From NCBI GenBank assembly GCA_902628365.1, contig CACOMW010000001.1, positions 62,001-126,000 of the forward strand: 64,000 nucleotides of DNA, in the 5' to 3' direction. This document shows positions 10,379 to 21,629 of this stretch, in pieces (positions within the stretch are counted from its first letter, which is position 1; every line of letters begins with the position of its first letter). The position numbers were made by a program, and so were the translations under genes. The notes under the pieces were generated by a model that searched no databases, was not told the DNA's origin, and saw nothing but the letters and a program-made list of their open reading frames with translations. The DNA is from an uncultured Marinoscillum sp. (lineage in GTDB: Bacteria; Bacteroidota; Bacteroidia; Cytophagales; MED-G16).

Positions 10379-11818
10379 ATGAAAGAAAATAAATTAAGAA
10401 CTCCTACTTTTTTTGAATCTATATTTCCCATACTTTTTTTAATTATTTTTTTATCAATTAATGTTTTTATTTTTAAAGACTCTTCTTTAGATGGAAGCAA
10501 TCAAATAGTATTAATTGTTTCTGCTTCAGTAGCATCTGCAATTGCTTTAAACATTGGTTTTAAATGGAGTGAATTACAAAAAGGTATAGTAAATAGTATT
10601 AGTTCTGCAATACCATCAATACTTATTTTATTTCTTGTTGGATCATTGGCTGGTTCATGGATGTTAAGTGGAATAGTTCCTGCAATGATTTATTATGGAA
10701 TTCAATTGCTTAATCCAAAAATATTTTTAATAGCTTCTTGTCTCATTTGTATTATTGTTTCAGTAGCTACTGGAAGTTCTTGGACAACATCTGCTACTAT
10801 TGGAATTGCATTGATTGGAATAGGAAAAGCATTGGGTATTTCTGAAGGTTTAATAGCTGGATCAATTTTGAGTGGAGCATATTTCGGAGATAAAATGTCT
10901 CCATTGTCAGATACAACTAATTTATCTCCTGCAGTAGCTGGAAGTGACCTTTTTTCTCATATTAGATATTTATCATATACAGCTTTTCCCTCAATGTTGA
11001 TTTGTTTAGTATTATTTTTATTTTTAGGACTAAGTAATTATAGTAATATTAGTCAAACTAATTCTATTTTAATTTCTAATGCAATTTCTGAAAAATTTTA
11101 TTTGTCCCCAATATTATTTTTCGTTCCATTATTTGTGATTTTTTTGATTTACAAAAAAACAAAAGCTCTTCCATCCTTATTTTGTGGTACACTTTTAGGT
11201 GTAATTTTCGCGCTTATTTTTCAACCTGATCTTGTTAAAGAAGTGTCTGGCATTAATGATTCTAATTTTAAAAGTCTTTTTGTTGGAATTATGAAATCAT
11301 TATATGGAACTATTTCTATTTCTACTTCCAATGAAATTGTAAATGAATTGTTAACATCAGGGGGAATGTTTGGAATGTTAAGTACTATATGGTTGATTTT
11401 TTCAGCTATGATTTTTGGTGGAGTTATGGAGGTTTCTGGATTTTTAAAAAAAATTGTAAATACGATTTTAACCTCTGTTAAATCAACAGGATCTTTAGTT
11501 TCATCTACTGTGGGAACATGTGTCTTTTTTAATCTTACAGCTTCAGATCAATATCTTTCAATAGTAGTTCCTGGAAGAATGTTTTCTGAAACCTACAGAA
11601 AAAATGGTTTAGATCCTGTGAACTTAAGTAGAACTCTTGAAGATGGTGGTACAGTTACTTCAGTTCTTGTACCGTGGAATACATGTGGTGCTTACCATGC
11701 TTCTGTTTTAAACGTAAGTACATTAACTTATTTGCCATATTGTTTTTTTAGTATAATAAGTCCTATAATGACTATACTATTTGCATATTTGAAAATAAAA
11801 ATAAAAAAATTAAAATAA
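10379..11818 (+). CDS. NhaC-family Na+/H+ antiporter-like membrane protein
   Basis: Polytopic; GAYFGDKMSPLSDTTNLSPAVAGSDLFSHI and SRTLEDGGTVTSVLVPWNTCGAYHA are NhaC-type motifs. Confidence 0.88.
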   Translation: MKENKLRTPTFFESIFPILFLIIFLSINVFIFKDSSLDGSNQIVLIVSASVASAIALNIGFKWSELQKGIVNSISSAIPSILILFLVGSLAGSWMLSGIVPAMIYYGIQLLNPKIFLIASCLICIIVSVATGSSWTTSATIGIALIGIGKALGISEGLIAGSILSGAYFGDKMSPLSDTTNLSPAVAGSDLFSHIRYLSYTAFPSMLICLVLFLFLGLSNYSNISQTNSILISNAISEKFYLSPILFFVPLFVIFLIYKKTKALPSLFCGTLLGVIFALIFQPDLVKEVSGINDSNFKSLFVGIMKSLYGTISISTSNEIVNELLTSGGMFGMLSTIWLIFSAMIFGGVMEVSGFLKKIVNTILTSVKSTGSLVSSTVGTCVFFNLTASDQYLSIVVPGRMFSETYRKNGLDPVNLSRTLEDGGTVTSVLVPWNTCGAYHASVLNVSTLTYLPYCFFSIISPIMTILFAYLKIKIKKLK

Positions 11819-11830
11819 TATTAACCTTTA

Positions 11831-12739
11831 TTAATGGTCTTGAATCATAGATAAATAATTGTTATATCTTCTTTTCCAAATCGATTTATCTATTTCTTTT
11901 TTTATTTGGCAATTTGGTTCATTTATATGTAAACAATTATTAAACTTGCATTTTTCATTAATTTCAATAAACTCAGGGAAATAATTTTTAATTTGATTTT
12001 TTTCCATATCAAACAATTCAAAGGTTTTAATTCCAGGAGTATCTATGATTTTTGTTTTATTATCAATATCAAAAATTTGAGAGAAAGTTGTTCTATGCTT
12101 TCCCTTATTGCTTTTATTTGAAATTTTTGAAATTTTTTGATTCGCTTTATTACTTAATTTATTAATTAATGTTGATTTTCCTACTCCAGAATTTCCCATA
12201 AATAATGATATTTTGTTTTTTAATATAGATTTTAACGCTTTCATTTTTTTATCAAACTTAGCCGAAATTGATAAAGAATTGAATCCAATTTTATTATAAT
12301 AATCAATTTCTTGATTAAGTTTAATTTTTTCTTTACTACTTAATAAATCTTCTTTATTATAAACTACCATCGCAGGGATTCTATAAGCAAAACATGAAAT
12401 TAAAAATCTATCAATAAATCCTGATTTAGTAAAGGGTTTTTTTATTGATGATATTATTATTGCTTGATTAATATTTGATGCGATTATATGACCATTATTT
12501 TTTTTTTTGATGGACTTTCTTATTAAATAATTTTTTCTAGGTAAAATTTTATTTATTATATAACTACCCAAATAATCTTTATCTTCATCAAATTCAACTT
12601 TATCTCCTGTTGCAAGTGGATTAGATAATTTATGATTACTTATTTTAAATTTTCCTCTTAATCTAGATTTAAAAATTTCTCCTTTATCATTTCTTATTAG
12701 ATACCATGAACCAGTTGATTTAATAATGCTCCCAATCAT
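11831..12739 (-). CDS. rsgA: Ribosome small subunit-dependent GTPase A
   Basis: Circularly permuted GTPase: YNKEDLL, GNSGVGKSTLINKL, DTPGIKTFEL, C-terminal Cys/His zinc site CKFNNCLHINEPNC. Confidence 0.93.
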   Translation of the reverse strand: MIGSIIKSTGSWYLIRNDKGEIFKSRLRGKFKISNHKLSNPLATGDKVEFDEDKDYLGSYIINKILPRKNYLIRKSIKKKNNGHIIASNINQAIIISSIKKPFTKSGFIDRFLISCFAYRIPAMVVYNKEDLLSSKEKIKLNQEIDYYNKIGFNSLSISAKFDKKMKALKSILKNKISLFMGNSGVGKSTLINKLSNKANQKISKISNKSNKGKHRTTFSQIFDIDNKTKIIDTPGIKTFELFDMEKNQIKNYFPEFIEINEKCKFNNCLHINEPNCQIKKEIDKSIWKRRYNNYLSMIQDH

Positions 12740-13959
12740 TTTATCAATTTAATTAATGATTTATAAATAATTTTTGTTGCACCAACATTATTTAAAACAT
12801 ATTTTTTAGTTCCAAAAGTGTTTTTCTTATTAAGAAATAATTCCTTTATTTTTTTTTCATATTCAAGAGTTGAATTAATTGGAAATGATAGTTTTAATTT
12901 TTCCATATTATTTATTTCATAAAATTTTTTATTGTTTTTATGTTTACCATACAAAATTGGTAAATCCCATATTGCTGCTTCTAAGCTATTATGTAAAGTT
13001 CCTTCAAAACCGCCTCCAATGTAAGCTATATTTCCATAGCGATATATTGATGATAGCATTCCTATATTATCAATTATCAAAATATTTTTATCATAATATT
13101 TGTTTAAATCCAAATCAGAATATTTAATTGTATTATTTGGAAAAGAATTTTCAATAAAAATAATTTCATCTTTATTTACATTATGTGGAGCAATAATAAA
13201 TTTTAATTTATCATTTTTTAATATTCCTTCTTTCAAAATTTTTATATCTGATTTCCAAGAACTCCCAATAATTAATGTTTGTTTTTTTTTAAGAAACTTT
13301 TCAATCTTTGGATAATTTTTTGATTCTTTATAAATATCATATACTCTATCAAATCTTGTATCTCCAACTACTTTTACATTTTTTATACCTATTGAATTTA
13401 ATAAAGATCTTGACTCTTCATTTTGGACATAGAAATAAGTTATACTTTTTAAAATTTTTGAAAAAAAATTAAACTGATTAAAATAAATTTGATTTTCTCT
13501 AAAAATTGATGAAATGGAAACTACTGGCACATTCATTTTCTTTCCTTCATTTATCAAATAATACCAAAACTCATATTTGATTATTAATAAAATTTTTGGA
13601 TTGATTTTTTTATATAGATATGAAATTTTATCTTTTGAATCTTCAGGTATATAACAAGAGTAATCTACTAATTTGAAACTTTTAATCACTTTTTCTGTTG
13701 ATGGAGAAAAAAAAGTAACAAAAATTTTAAGTTTCAAATTTTTTTTAAATTGATAAATAATTGATTTAGCTTGTTCAAACTCACCAATAGATGAAACGTG
13801 TATCCATATTTTTTCTTCATTTGTAATCTTTATGGTTTTTAAATACTTTTTTATTTTTTTTCTTCCATTATGTAATTGATTTAATTTTTTTGAAAAAAAA
13901 GATCCAATAAATATTAAGGTAGAAGATAAATAAACAATTAAATTATATAGATAAATCAT
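12736..13959 (-). CDS. waaA: 3-deoxy-D-manno-octulosonic acid transferase
   Basis: KdtA motifs: IWIHVSSIGEFEQAK, YEFWYYLI, AYIGGGFEGTLHNSLEAAIWDLPILYGKH. Confidence 0.9.
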   Translation of the reverse strand: MIYLYNLIVYLSSTLIFIGSFFSKKLNQLHNGRKKIKKYLKTIKITNEEKIWIHVSSIGEFEQAKSIIYQFKKNLKLKIFVTFFSPSTEKVIKSFKLVDYSCYIPEDSKDKISYLYKKINPKILLIIKYEFWYYLINEGKKMNVPVVSISSIFRENQIYFNQFNFFSKILKSITYFYVQNEESRSLLNSIGIKNVKVVGDTRFDRVYDIYKESKNYPKIEKFLKKKQTLIIGSSWKSDIKILKEGILKNDKLKFIIAPHNVNKDEIIFIENSFPNNTIKYSDLDLNKYYDKNILIIDNIGMLSSIYRYGNIAYIGGGFEGTLHNSLEAAIWDLPILYGKHKNNKKFYEINNMEKLKLSFPINSTLEYEKKIKELFLNKKNTFGTKKYVLNNVGATKIIYKSLIKLIK

Positions 13960-14561
13960 TATTTTAATATGGAATTGTTTATTTCTGATATATAAGTCAA
14001 AATTCTTTTTCTACCTATTTTTTTTTTAGATGATGTTATAAATATTTCCGGTAATTTTTTCCACTTTTTTAAAAGCTCTTTTTTATATAAATCAATATTT
14101 TTTTCAACTATATTTTTTTTTATTTTATCAATTTTAGTGAATATAATACTTAAAGGAATTTTATTCATTCCTAAAAAAAGTGTAAAATCAATATCAGAAC
14201 TTTGTGGTTCAATTCTTGAATCAATTAGTTGGAAAACTAAAGACAATTTTGAACTTTTTCTCAAGTATGATTTTGTCATTTTTAACCATTTTTCTCTATC
14301 ACTTTTACTTGATTTTGCCCAACCATAACCCGGTAGATCTACTAAAAAAAATTTTTGATTTATCATGAAATGGTTAATTAGCTTTGTTTTGCCAGGTTTT
14401 GAAGAGGTTTTTGATAGTTTTTTATTATTAACTAACATATTTAGAAGTGAAGATTTTCCTACATTTGATCTTCCAACAAATGCATATTCAGGTATAGGAT
14501 TTTTTGGGCAATCCTTATAACTACTACTACTCTTTATAAATTCAGATTTAAAAACTTCCAT
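13959..14561 (-). CDS. engB: Ribosome biogenesis GTP-binding protein YihA/YsxC
   Basis: FVGRSNVGKSSLLNML, KPGKTKLINHF, LVDLPGYGWAK. Confidence 0.93.
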   Translation of the reverse strand: MEVFKSEFIKSSSSYKDCPKNPIPEYAFVGRSNVGKSSLLNMLVNNKKLSKTSSKPGKTKLINHFMINQKFFLVDLPGYGWAKSSKSDREKWLKMTKSYLRKSSKLSLVFQLIDSRIEPQSSDIDFTLFLGMNKIPLSIIFTKIDKIKKNIVEKNIDLYKKELLKKWKKLPEIFITSSKKKIGRKRILTYISEINNSILK

Positions 14562-14654
14562 TAATATATTAAAAAAACTAATTGATCGATATTAACTTTA
14601 TTATGCAATTTATATTCATTTTAATAGTTATCATATTATATTTTTATCATTATA

Positions 14655-15389
14655 ATGAAAAATAATTTAATTGTATTATTATTTATTTTGATTTTCTCAG
14701 GTAATTTAAAATCTCAGAATATTTTGATGTCAAAGAATTCTGCAATTAATTTACCTAATTACGATGAAGCATGGATTCATTTTGGGTTCCTTATTGGCCT
14801 TCATTCATCTTATTACAGAATAAATTATTCGGAAAAATATGTTTCTCCTGAGTTTTCCGATTTACACTCGATTGTTCCACTATCCAAACCTGGATTTAAA
14901 TTAGGTTTTATTTCAGATATTAATATTATTTATCCATTTGATTTAAGAACATTATTACAAGTTTCTTTTTATGAATTTTCCTTAGAATATAAGTATTTAA
15001 GTGGTGATGTTTTTTCTGATACTAGAGCAGCAACTTTAGTAGAATTACCTATTTTAGTTAAATATAAATCCCAAAGAAGAAAAAATTTAAGAATGTATAT
15101 TATTTCCGGATTAAAACCTGGAATTGAAGTAGGTGCTAAAAATAAAGATGAGGCTGGAAAAGATATACTTGGTTTAAAAGCATATGATATTTCTTTTGAA
15201 TTAGGATTTGGTGCTGATATTTTTTTTGAACTATTTAAACTATCACCCGAAATTAGATATTCAAGAGGTTTAATTAATATGATCAAAAAATCAGAAAATG
15301 GAGTTCCAAATATTTATTCTGATCCAATTGAAAAAATAATACCTCATAATTTATCAATTTTCTTTACCTTCGAGGGAGGACCAAATTAA
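14655..15389 (+). CDS. porT: PorT family outer membrane protein (type IX secretion)
   Basis: Signal peptide, HFGFLIGLHSSYYRI..., beta-barrel-like, LVELPILVKYKSQRRKNLRMYIISGLKPGIE; position next to engB as often seen in Flavobacteriia. Confidence 0.78.
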   Translation: MKNNLIVLLFILIFSGNLKSQNILMSKNSAINLPNYDEAWIHFGFLIGLHSSYYRINYSEKYVSPEFSDLHSIVPLSKPGFKLGFISDINIIYPFDLRTLLQVSFYEFSLEYKYLSGDVFSDTRAATLVELPILVKYKSQRRKNLRMYIISGLKPGIEVGAKNKDEAGKDILGLKAYDISFELGFGADIFFELFKLSPEIRYSRGLINMIKKSENGVPNIYSDPIEKIIPHNLSIFFTFEGGPN

Positions 15390-15395
15390 ATTATT

Positions 15396-16145
15396 ATGAA
15401 AAAAATAGCTTTTATAACAGGTGCAACATCTGGGATTGGTTATTCTGTATCAAAAATACTTGCAAAAGATTATGCTCTTATTTTATGTGGAAGACGTGAA
15501 TTAAGATTAAAAAATATAAAAGATGAGTTATCAAAAATTACTGAAGTATACACATTGTGCTATGATATTAGAGATAATGAAAGTTTAAATAAAAGCTTTG
15601 AATCTTTACCAACTGAATGGAAAAAGGTTTATATATTAATTAATAATGCTGGAAATGCTCATGGAATGGACTTAATTCATGAAGGAAGAATTAGTGACTG
15701 GGATGCGATGATTGACATAAATGTAAAAGGGTTACTTTATGTTAGTAAATTAATTATCCCAATTATGATTAAATTTAATAGAGGAATAATAATTAATTTA
15801 GGATCAATAGCAGGAAAAGAGGTTTATCCTAAAGGAAATGTTTATTGTGCTTCAAAGTATGCTGTAGATGCAATAACAAAAGGAATGCAAGTAGATTTAA
15901 ATAATTATAATATAAAAGTTTGTTCTGTGAATCCAGGCTTAGTTGAAACTGAATTTGCATTAGTAAGGTTTAAGGGAGATAAAGAAAAAGCAAATTTAGT
16001 TTATGATAAAATCAAGCCATTAACACCAGATGATGTTGCTGAGGTAATATATTTTATAATTAACAGGCCAGATAATGTAAATATTAGTGATATTACTATT
16101 TTTCCAAAGAATCAAGCATCATCTACAGTTATTAATAGAGAATAA
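15396..16145 (+). CDS. SDR family NAD(P)-dependent oxidoreductase (YdfG-like)
   Basis: TGATSGIG, NNAGNAHG, YCASKYAVDA. Confidence 0.9.
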   Translation: MKKIAFITGATSGIGYSVSKILAKDYALILCGRRELRLKNIKDELSKITEVYTLCYDIRDNESLNKSFESLPTEWKKVYILINNAGNAHGMDLIHEGRISDWDAMIDINVKGLLYVSKLIIPIMIKFNRGIIINLGSIAGKEVYPKGNVYCASKYAVDAITKGMQVDLNNYNIKVCSVNPGLVETEFALVRFKGDKEKANLVYDKIKPLTPDDVAEVIYFIINRPDNVNISDITIFPKNQASSTVINRE

Positions 16146-16150
16146 TTTTA

Positions 16151-17473
16151 ATGAAAAATATTTTAATTTTAGGTGCAGGGAAATCATCTACAGTATTAAT
16201 TAAGTATTTATCAAATTTATCTGAAAAGTTTAATTTAAAAATAAAGGTTGCAGCGCTTGATGTATCCTATTTTTTTAGCAATCCACTTAATAATGTATTA
16301 CCAATAGAACTTGATATTAATAATTTGGATCAGTTAAAAAGAAATATGATGGATGTTTCTTTAGTTGTAAGTATGCTTCCAAATTTTATGCATTTTAAAA
16401 TTGCAAAAATTTGTTCAAATATTGGTAAGAATCTTATAACGGCATCTTATTTAACTTCTGAAATAAAAAAACTTCATACTGATTTTATAAAAAAAAATGC
16501 ATTTTTACTAATGGAAATGGGATTAGATCCAGGTATTGATCATATGTCCGCAATGAAAATTATTCATAAATTAGGAAAAGATTATAATCTTAAAAGCTTT
16601 GAATCTTATACTGGAGGTTTATTAACACCAAATTCTAAATTATATAACCCCTGGAATTATAAATTTACTTGGAACTCTAAAAATGTAGTTTTAGCTGGAT
16701 CGCAAGGTGCTATTTATCTTGAAAATAAAAAAAAAGTAAAGCTTTCTTATGACGAAATATTTAATAAAATAAATTTAATTGAAATACCACAATTAGGCAT
16801 TTTTGAAGGTTATGCTAATAGAGATTCAATAAAATACCTGGATATATATAATCTTAAAAATATAGATACATTATTTAGAGGAACATTAAGAAATAAAGGG
16901 TTTTCTTCTGCCTGGAATTTATTGGTTAAACTTGGATTAACTGATGATAAAACATCTATTAATCAATCATTCAATATGACTTATAATAATTTTTTGAGAT
17001 CTAAAGTTTTTAAAAATAAAAAAGAGGATATATATCAGTTAATATCATCAAAATTTAATATTAAAAAAAATTCATTAGAAGTACAGTGTTTAGATTGGTT
17101 AGAATTATTTTCCAATAAATTAATTAAAATTAAAAATGGAACATATGCAGATATTTTGGAATACATTTTATCTAAAAAATGGAATATGAAAAAAAATGAG
17201 ACAGATAGGGTAGTTATGGTTCATAGATTTAAATATTTTAAAAATAAAAAGTTAAGAAATCTAGTATCTTATTTTCATATAGATGGAAAAAATCAAATTG
17301 AAACAGCTATGGCTCAAACAGTTGGTCTTCCAATTGGAATTTTTATAAAATTATTTTTAATGAATAAAATAAATTTAAAGGGCATTCATCTACCAGTTAA
17401 AGAAGAAATTTATAATCCGATCTTAAAAGAATTAAAGACTTTTGGAATAGACTTCAAAGAAGTTAATTATTAA
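16151..17473 (+). CDS. Saccharopine dehydrogenase family protein
   Basis: ILGAGKSS N-terminus, [33 protein letters not shown]. Confidence 0.87.
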   Translation: MKNILILGAGKSSTVLIKYLSNLSEKFNLKIKVAALDVSYFFSNPLNNVLPIELDINNLDQLKRNMMDVSLVVSMLPNFMHFKIAKICSNIGKNLITASYLTSEIKKLHTDFIKKNAFLLMEMGLDPGIDHMSAMKIIHKLGKDYNLKSFESYTGGLLTPNSKLYNPWNYKFTWNSKNVVLAGSQGAIYLENKKKVKLSYDEIFNKINLIEIPQLGIFEGYANRDSIKYLDIYNLKNIDTLFRGTLRNKGFSSAWNLLVKLGLTDDKTSINQSFNMTYNNFLRSKVFKNKKEDIYQLISSKFNIKKNSLEVQCLDWLELFSNKLIKIKNGTYADILEYILSKKWNMKKNETDRVVMVHRFKYFKNKKLRNLVSYFHIDGKNQIETAMAQTVGLPIGIFIKLFLMNKINLKGIHLPVKEEIYNPILKELKTFGIDFKEVNY

Positions 17474-18813
17474 ATTGACTTGAAATCATAATCATCTAGA
17501 AATTTAGTTGTAAAATTTCCTTCACAAAAAGATTTATCATTCATTAATTTAAGCTGTAATGGAATTGTTGTCTTAATACCTTCTATTACAAACTCTTCAA
17601 GTGCTCTTTTCATTCTTACAATAGCTTCATCTCTTGATTGATGTGTTGTAATTATTTTAGCTATCATTGAATCATAATTTGGTGGAATTGTATATCCAGC
17701 ATATACATGAGTGTCGACTCTTACACCATGACCTCCTGGAATATGAAGATTTGTTATTTTACCAGGTGAAGGGATAAAATTTCTTTTTGGATCCTCAGCA
17801 TTGATTCTACATTCTATGGCATGAAGTTTTGGATAATAATTTTTTCCAGACACTTTTATTCCATCAGTTACTTTAATTTGTTCTTTGATTAAATCAAAAT
17901 CAGTAACCTCCTCGGTAACACCATGTTCAACTTGAATTCTAGTATTCATTTCCATAAAGTAAAAGTTCTTATATTTATCAACAATAAATTCTATTGTACC
18001 AGCACCTTCGTAATTAATGGCTTTGCCTGCTTTTATAGCTGTTTGACCCATTTTTTCTCTTAACTTATCGTCAACAAATGGAGAAGGTGTTTCTTCAATA
18101 AGTTTTTGATGTCTTCTTTGTATTGAACAATCTCTTTCAGATAAATGACTTACATTTCCATATTTATCTCCAACAATTTGTATTTCTATATGTCTTGGTT
18201 CTTCAATATATTTTTCAATATATAAACCTGAATTTCCAAAAGCTGCACTTGATTCATTAGTTGCTTCTTCCCATGATTTTTTAAAATCTTTGTCCTCATT
18301 TACAATTCGCATACCTTTTCCTCCTCCACCAGCTGTAGCTTTTAGAATAATTGGGTATCCAATTTTTTTTGCTAATTTTTTCCCCTCAGATATTGATTCT
18401 ATTAAGTCTTTGGATCCAGGAACAGTAGGAATTCCTGCTTTTTCCATTGTTTTTTTTGCAGTTATTTTGTCGCCCATTTTTTCTATCATATGATGAGTTG
18501 GTCCTATAAATTTAATTTTGCTTTCAGAACAAATTTTAGAAAATTCAGAATTTTCAGCTAAAAACCCATAACCTGGGTGTATAGCTTCTGAATTTGTAAT
18601 TTCAGCTGCAGCAATTATTTTTGGAATATTTAAATATGAATCTTTAGAATTTGGTGGTCCTATACATACTGCTTCATCTGCAAATTTTACATGTAAACTT
18701 TCTTTATCAATTGTTGAATAAACAGCTACTGTACTTATCCCCATTTCTTTACAGCTTCTAATTATTCTAAGAGCAATTTCGCCTCTATTTGCAATTAATA
18801 TTTTATTTATCAT
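17470..18813 (-). CDS. accC: Acetyl-CoA carboxylase biotin carboxylase subunit
   Basis: [57 protein letters not shown]. Confidence 0.95.
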   Translation of the reverse strand: MINKILIANRGEIALRIIRSCKEMGISTVAVYSTIDKESLHVKFADEAVCIGPPNSKDSYLNIPKIIAAAEITNSEAIHPGYGFLAENSEFSKICSESKIKFIGPTHHMIEKMGDKITAKKTMEKAGIPTVPGSKDLIESISEGKKLAKKIGYPIILKATAGGGGKGMRIVNEDKDFKKSWEEATNESSAAFGNSGLYIEKYIEEPRHIEIQIVGDKYGNVSHLSERDCSIQRRHQKLIEETPSPFVDDKLREKMGQTAIKAGKAINYEGAGTIEFIVDKYKNFYFMEMNTRIQVEHGVTEEVTDFDLIKEQIKVTDGIKVSGKNYYPKLHAIECRINAEDPKRNFIPSPGKITNLHIPGGHGVRVDTHVYAGYTIPPNYDSMIAKIITTHQSRDEAIVRMKRALEEFVIEGIKTTIPLQLKLMNDKSFCEGNFTTKFLDDYDFKSI

Positions 18814-18831
18814 TTTAATCTTATGAAAGGA

Positions 18832-19289
18832 TTATTTTGGATCTATCACAAATAAATCTTGATCATATTCAACTGGTGAAGCATCATCTATAAGAATTTT
18901 AATTACTTTCCCTGATACTTCAGATTCAATTTCGTTAAATAACTTCATTGCTTCAATTATACAAATAGTTTGTCCTTCTGAAATAATATCACCCTCCTTT
19001 ATAAAAGGATTACTTTTTGGGTTAGAAGCTCTGTAAAAAGTTCCTATCATTGGAGATTTTATTATTAAATGATTATTTGATTCATTAGTCTCTTTTGTTT
19101 TATTTTGTTTTGTTTCAGCTTTTTGAATTTCGCTAGTAGTTTCTATTATTTTTTCTACTGCTTTTTTAGGTTGATTTGTATTTTTATTTTTTTAACTCTT
19201 ATTTTATAATTTTCTGTTTCAATGCTAACGTCATCTAGATCAGATTTTTTAATAAAATTAATTAAATCTTGAATTTCTTTATTTTTCAT
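18832..19289 (-). CDS. accB: Acetyl-CoA carboxylase biotin carboxyl carrier protein, frame interrupted at an A7 tract
   Basis: N-terminal part MKNKEIQDLINFIKKSDLDDVSIETENYKIRVKK from 19289, then a one-base frame change at T7 (19187-19193, + strand); downstream frame gives ...QPKKAVEKIIETTSEIQ...KSPMIGTFYRASNP...CIIEAMKLFNEIESEVSG with biotinylation motif EAMK. Confidence 0.85.
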
Positions 19290-19311
19290 TTAATGCAAAT
19301 TTACAATAAAA

Positions 19312-19875
19312 TTATTTTACTCTTTCAACATACTTTTTCAGTTTAATATCAACTTTTATTTTATCATTTTCATTTATAAAAAGAGGTACTTGAATTTCAA
19401 TGTCATTTTCTATTTTAGCAGTTTTTGTTGCATTTGTTGCAGTATCTCCTTTTACGCCGGGTTCGGATGATATGACAATCGATTCTATATGAGACGGTAA
19501 TTCACAATTTATAATTTCATTTTTTTCTGTATGTATTGATATTTCAACATTTTTCCCTTCAATTAGAAATTCGGGAAAATCAATTTGATTTTTATTTAAA
19601 GTTATTTGCTCAAAAGAAGTATTATCCATAAAAAAATATTCATCAGAATTTTTATACAAAAATTGATGGCTTCTTTTTTCAACTCTTGCAGTAGTAATTT
19701 TGTGACCAGAAGGAAATGTATTATCTATAACCTTTCCTGTTTTTACATTTTTAAGTTTTGTTCTAACAAATGCTGGTCCTTTTCCGGGTTTAACATGTTG
19801 AAACTCAACTACATAAAAGAGGTTTCCATTTAATTCTAAACATATTCCATTTTTTATATCAGTAGTGGTTGCCAT
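19312..19875 (-). CDS. efp: Elongation factor P
   Basis: GICLELNGNLFYVVEFQHVKPGKGPAFVRTKLKNV; full EF-P length. Confidence 0.95.
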   Translation of the reverse strand: MATTTDIKNGICLELNGNLFYVVEFQHVKPGKGPAFVRTKLKNVKTGKVIDNTFPSGHKITTARVEKRSHQFLYKNSDEYFFMDNTSFEQITLNKNQIDFPEFLIEGKNVEISIHTEKNEIINCELPSHIESIVISSEPGVKGDTATNATKTAKIENDIEIQVPLFINENDKIKVDIKLKKYVERVK

Positions 19876-19879
19876 TCTA

Positions 19880-20881
19880 TTAAGAGTTATAAGACCATTT
19901 TAAGTAAACAGAACCCCACGTAAATCCTCCTCCAAAAGCAGATAAAATTAAATTATCTCCTTTTTTAAGTTTTTTTTCAAAATCCCATAAACATAATGGA
20001 ATAGTTCCGGCAGTTGTATTACCATATTTTTCAATATTCATTAGAACTTTTTTGTCTCCTATTCCCATTTTTTTTGCAGTAGCATCAATTATTCTTTTAT
20101 TTGCTTGATGAGGAACAAGATAGGATATATCATTTGATTTTAGATTATTTTTTAACATAATTTCCTCTGATACATTTGCCATATTTGTTACAGCAAATTT
20201 AAATACTCTTTTACCTTCTTGATAAATAAAGTGATCTTTATTATTAATTGTTTCTAAAGAAGCTGGGTATTTACTTCCTCCGCCTTTTATACAAAGATAG
20301 GAGCCTCCAGAGCCATCACTTTTTAATATATGATCAATAATACCATTTTCATCTGATGATGGTTCAAGTAGAACCGCACCACCACCATCTCCAAATAAAA
20401 CACAATTATTTCTATCCTCAAAATCAACAATTGAAGACATCTTATCAGCTCCAACAACAACAACCTTTTTATGAGTTCCTGATTCTATGAATTGAGAGCC
20501 AGTTACAAGTGAATATAAAAAACCAGAACATGCAGCTGACATATCAAAACTATATGCATTTTTTATTCCAACATTATTTGAGATAATGTTAGCTGTTGAA
20601 GGAAAAAACATATCCGGAGTAACAGTAGCACATATTAGTAAATCAATATCTTTTGGATTAGTATTAGTTTTTTTCAGTAAACCCTTTACACATTTAGTAC
20701 CAATTACTGAAGTTCCTCTTCCTTCTCCTTTTAAAATTCTTCTTTCTTTAATACCTGTTCTTGTCGTAATCCATTCATCAGAAGTTTCAACTAGCTTTTC
20801 TAGCTCAGCATTTGATAAAATATATTCAGGAACATAACCGTGAATTCCTTTAATACAAGACTTTATAATTTTTGAATTCAT
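19880..20881 (-). CDS. fabH: 3-oxoacyl-ACP synthase III
   Basis: TSDEWITTRTGIKERR, SAACSGFLY active site Cys, VPHQANKRII, KYGNTTAGTIPL. Confidence 0.95.
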   Translation of the reverse strand: MNSKIIKSCIKGIHGYVPEYILSNAELEKLVETSDEWITTRTGIKERRILKGEGRGTSVIGTKCVKGLLKKTNTNPKDIDLLICATVTPDMFFPSTANIISNNVGIKNAYSFDMSAACSGFLYSLVTGSQFIESGTHKKVVVVGADKMSSIVDFEDRNNCVLFGDGGGAVLLEPSSDENGIIDHILKSDGSGGSYLCIKGGGSKYPASLETINNKDHFIYQEGKRVFKFAVTNMANVSEEIMLKNNLKSNDISYLVPHQANKRIIDATAKKMGIGDKKVLMNIEKYGNTTAGTIPLCLWDFEKKLKKGDNLILSAFGGGFTWGSVYLKWSYNS

Positions 20882-20905
20882 TATATTACTTAATGCTTAA
20901 ATAAA

Positions 20906-21097
20906 TTAAGCTAATACTTCTTTTTCAAGTACAACTTTTCCTTTGTAATATAATTTTCCTTCATACCAATGTGCTCTATGCGGAAGATGTGTTTCTCCAG
21001 TTGTAGGACAAACAATTAAGTTTTTTGAATTAAGTTTTATATGAGTCCTTCTTTTATTTCTACGTGTTTTAGATATTTTTCTTTTAGGATGTGCCAT
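20906..21097 (-). CDS. rpmF: 50S ribosomal protein L32
   Basis: [22 protein letters not shown]. Confidence 0.95.
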   Translation of the reverse strand: MAHPKRKISKTRRNKRRTHIKLNSKNLIVCPTTGETHLPHRAHWYEGKLYYKGKVVLEKEVLA

Positions 21098-21113
21098 AAT
21101 GTATTTTTTATAA

Positions 21114-21629
21114 TTATAATTTTTTTAACTTTTCAAATCTTGGATCTATGTTGTTTTCTTTTTTTTTCTTAGTTGAAAACACAAAATTATCAATATTATT
21201 TTCATTTACTACACTTGGATGAATTCTTTTTAATGGAATAGAAAGTAAGAAAAATTCATAAATAAACTTAGAAACATTAATTACATCAGTGTTTTGTTTT
21301 ATAAAAACAATTTCATCATTAATTTCTTCATCTATTTTTTCAAATTTGATTATAATTTTTTTTTTCTTGTTTATTTTAAAATTAAATTCTTTCAATGATC
21401 TATCACAGTTTAAATTAACATTCCCTTTAATCTTAAAATACATTTCAATTAATCCATCTCTCTTATTTATTTGAATATTACATGTTCCATTAGGGGTTTT
21501 TAAATCATTTTCTTTATCATAATAAAGAAATAATTCACTAGAGAAGTCAAAAGAAAAATCATCTTTTTCTGATAGACTTTTTAAATTTATATTATACTGA
21601 TTGATGAATTTTTTACCCATTTTTTGCAA
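21114..21629 (-). CDS. YceD/DUF177 family protein
   Basis: Position directly upstream of rpmF and YceD-like composition with CDRSL; C-terminal [10 protein letters not shown]. Confidence 0.8.
   Translation of the reverse strand: MQKMGKKFINQYNINLKSLSEKDDFSFDFSSELFLYYDKENDLKTPNGTCNIQINKRDGLIEMYFKIKGNVNLNCDRSLKEFNFKINKKKKIIIKFEKIDEEINDEIVFIKQNTDVINVSKFIYEFFLLSIPLKRIHPSVVNENNIDNFVFSTKKKKENNIDPRFEKLKKL

Noticed and set aside
18832-19050. 72-aa biotin/lipoyl protein as a complete gene
   Set aside because: It is only the C-terminal part of accB; the upstream frame continues through the linker to the A7 tract.
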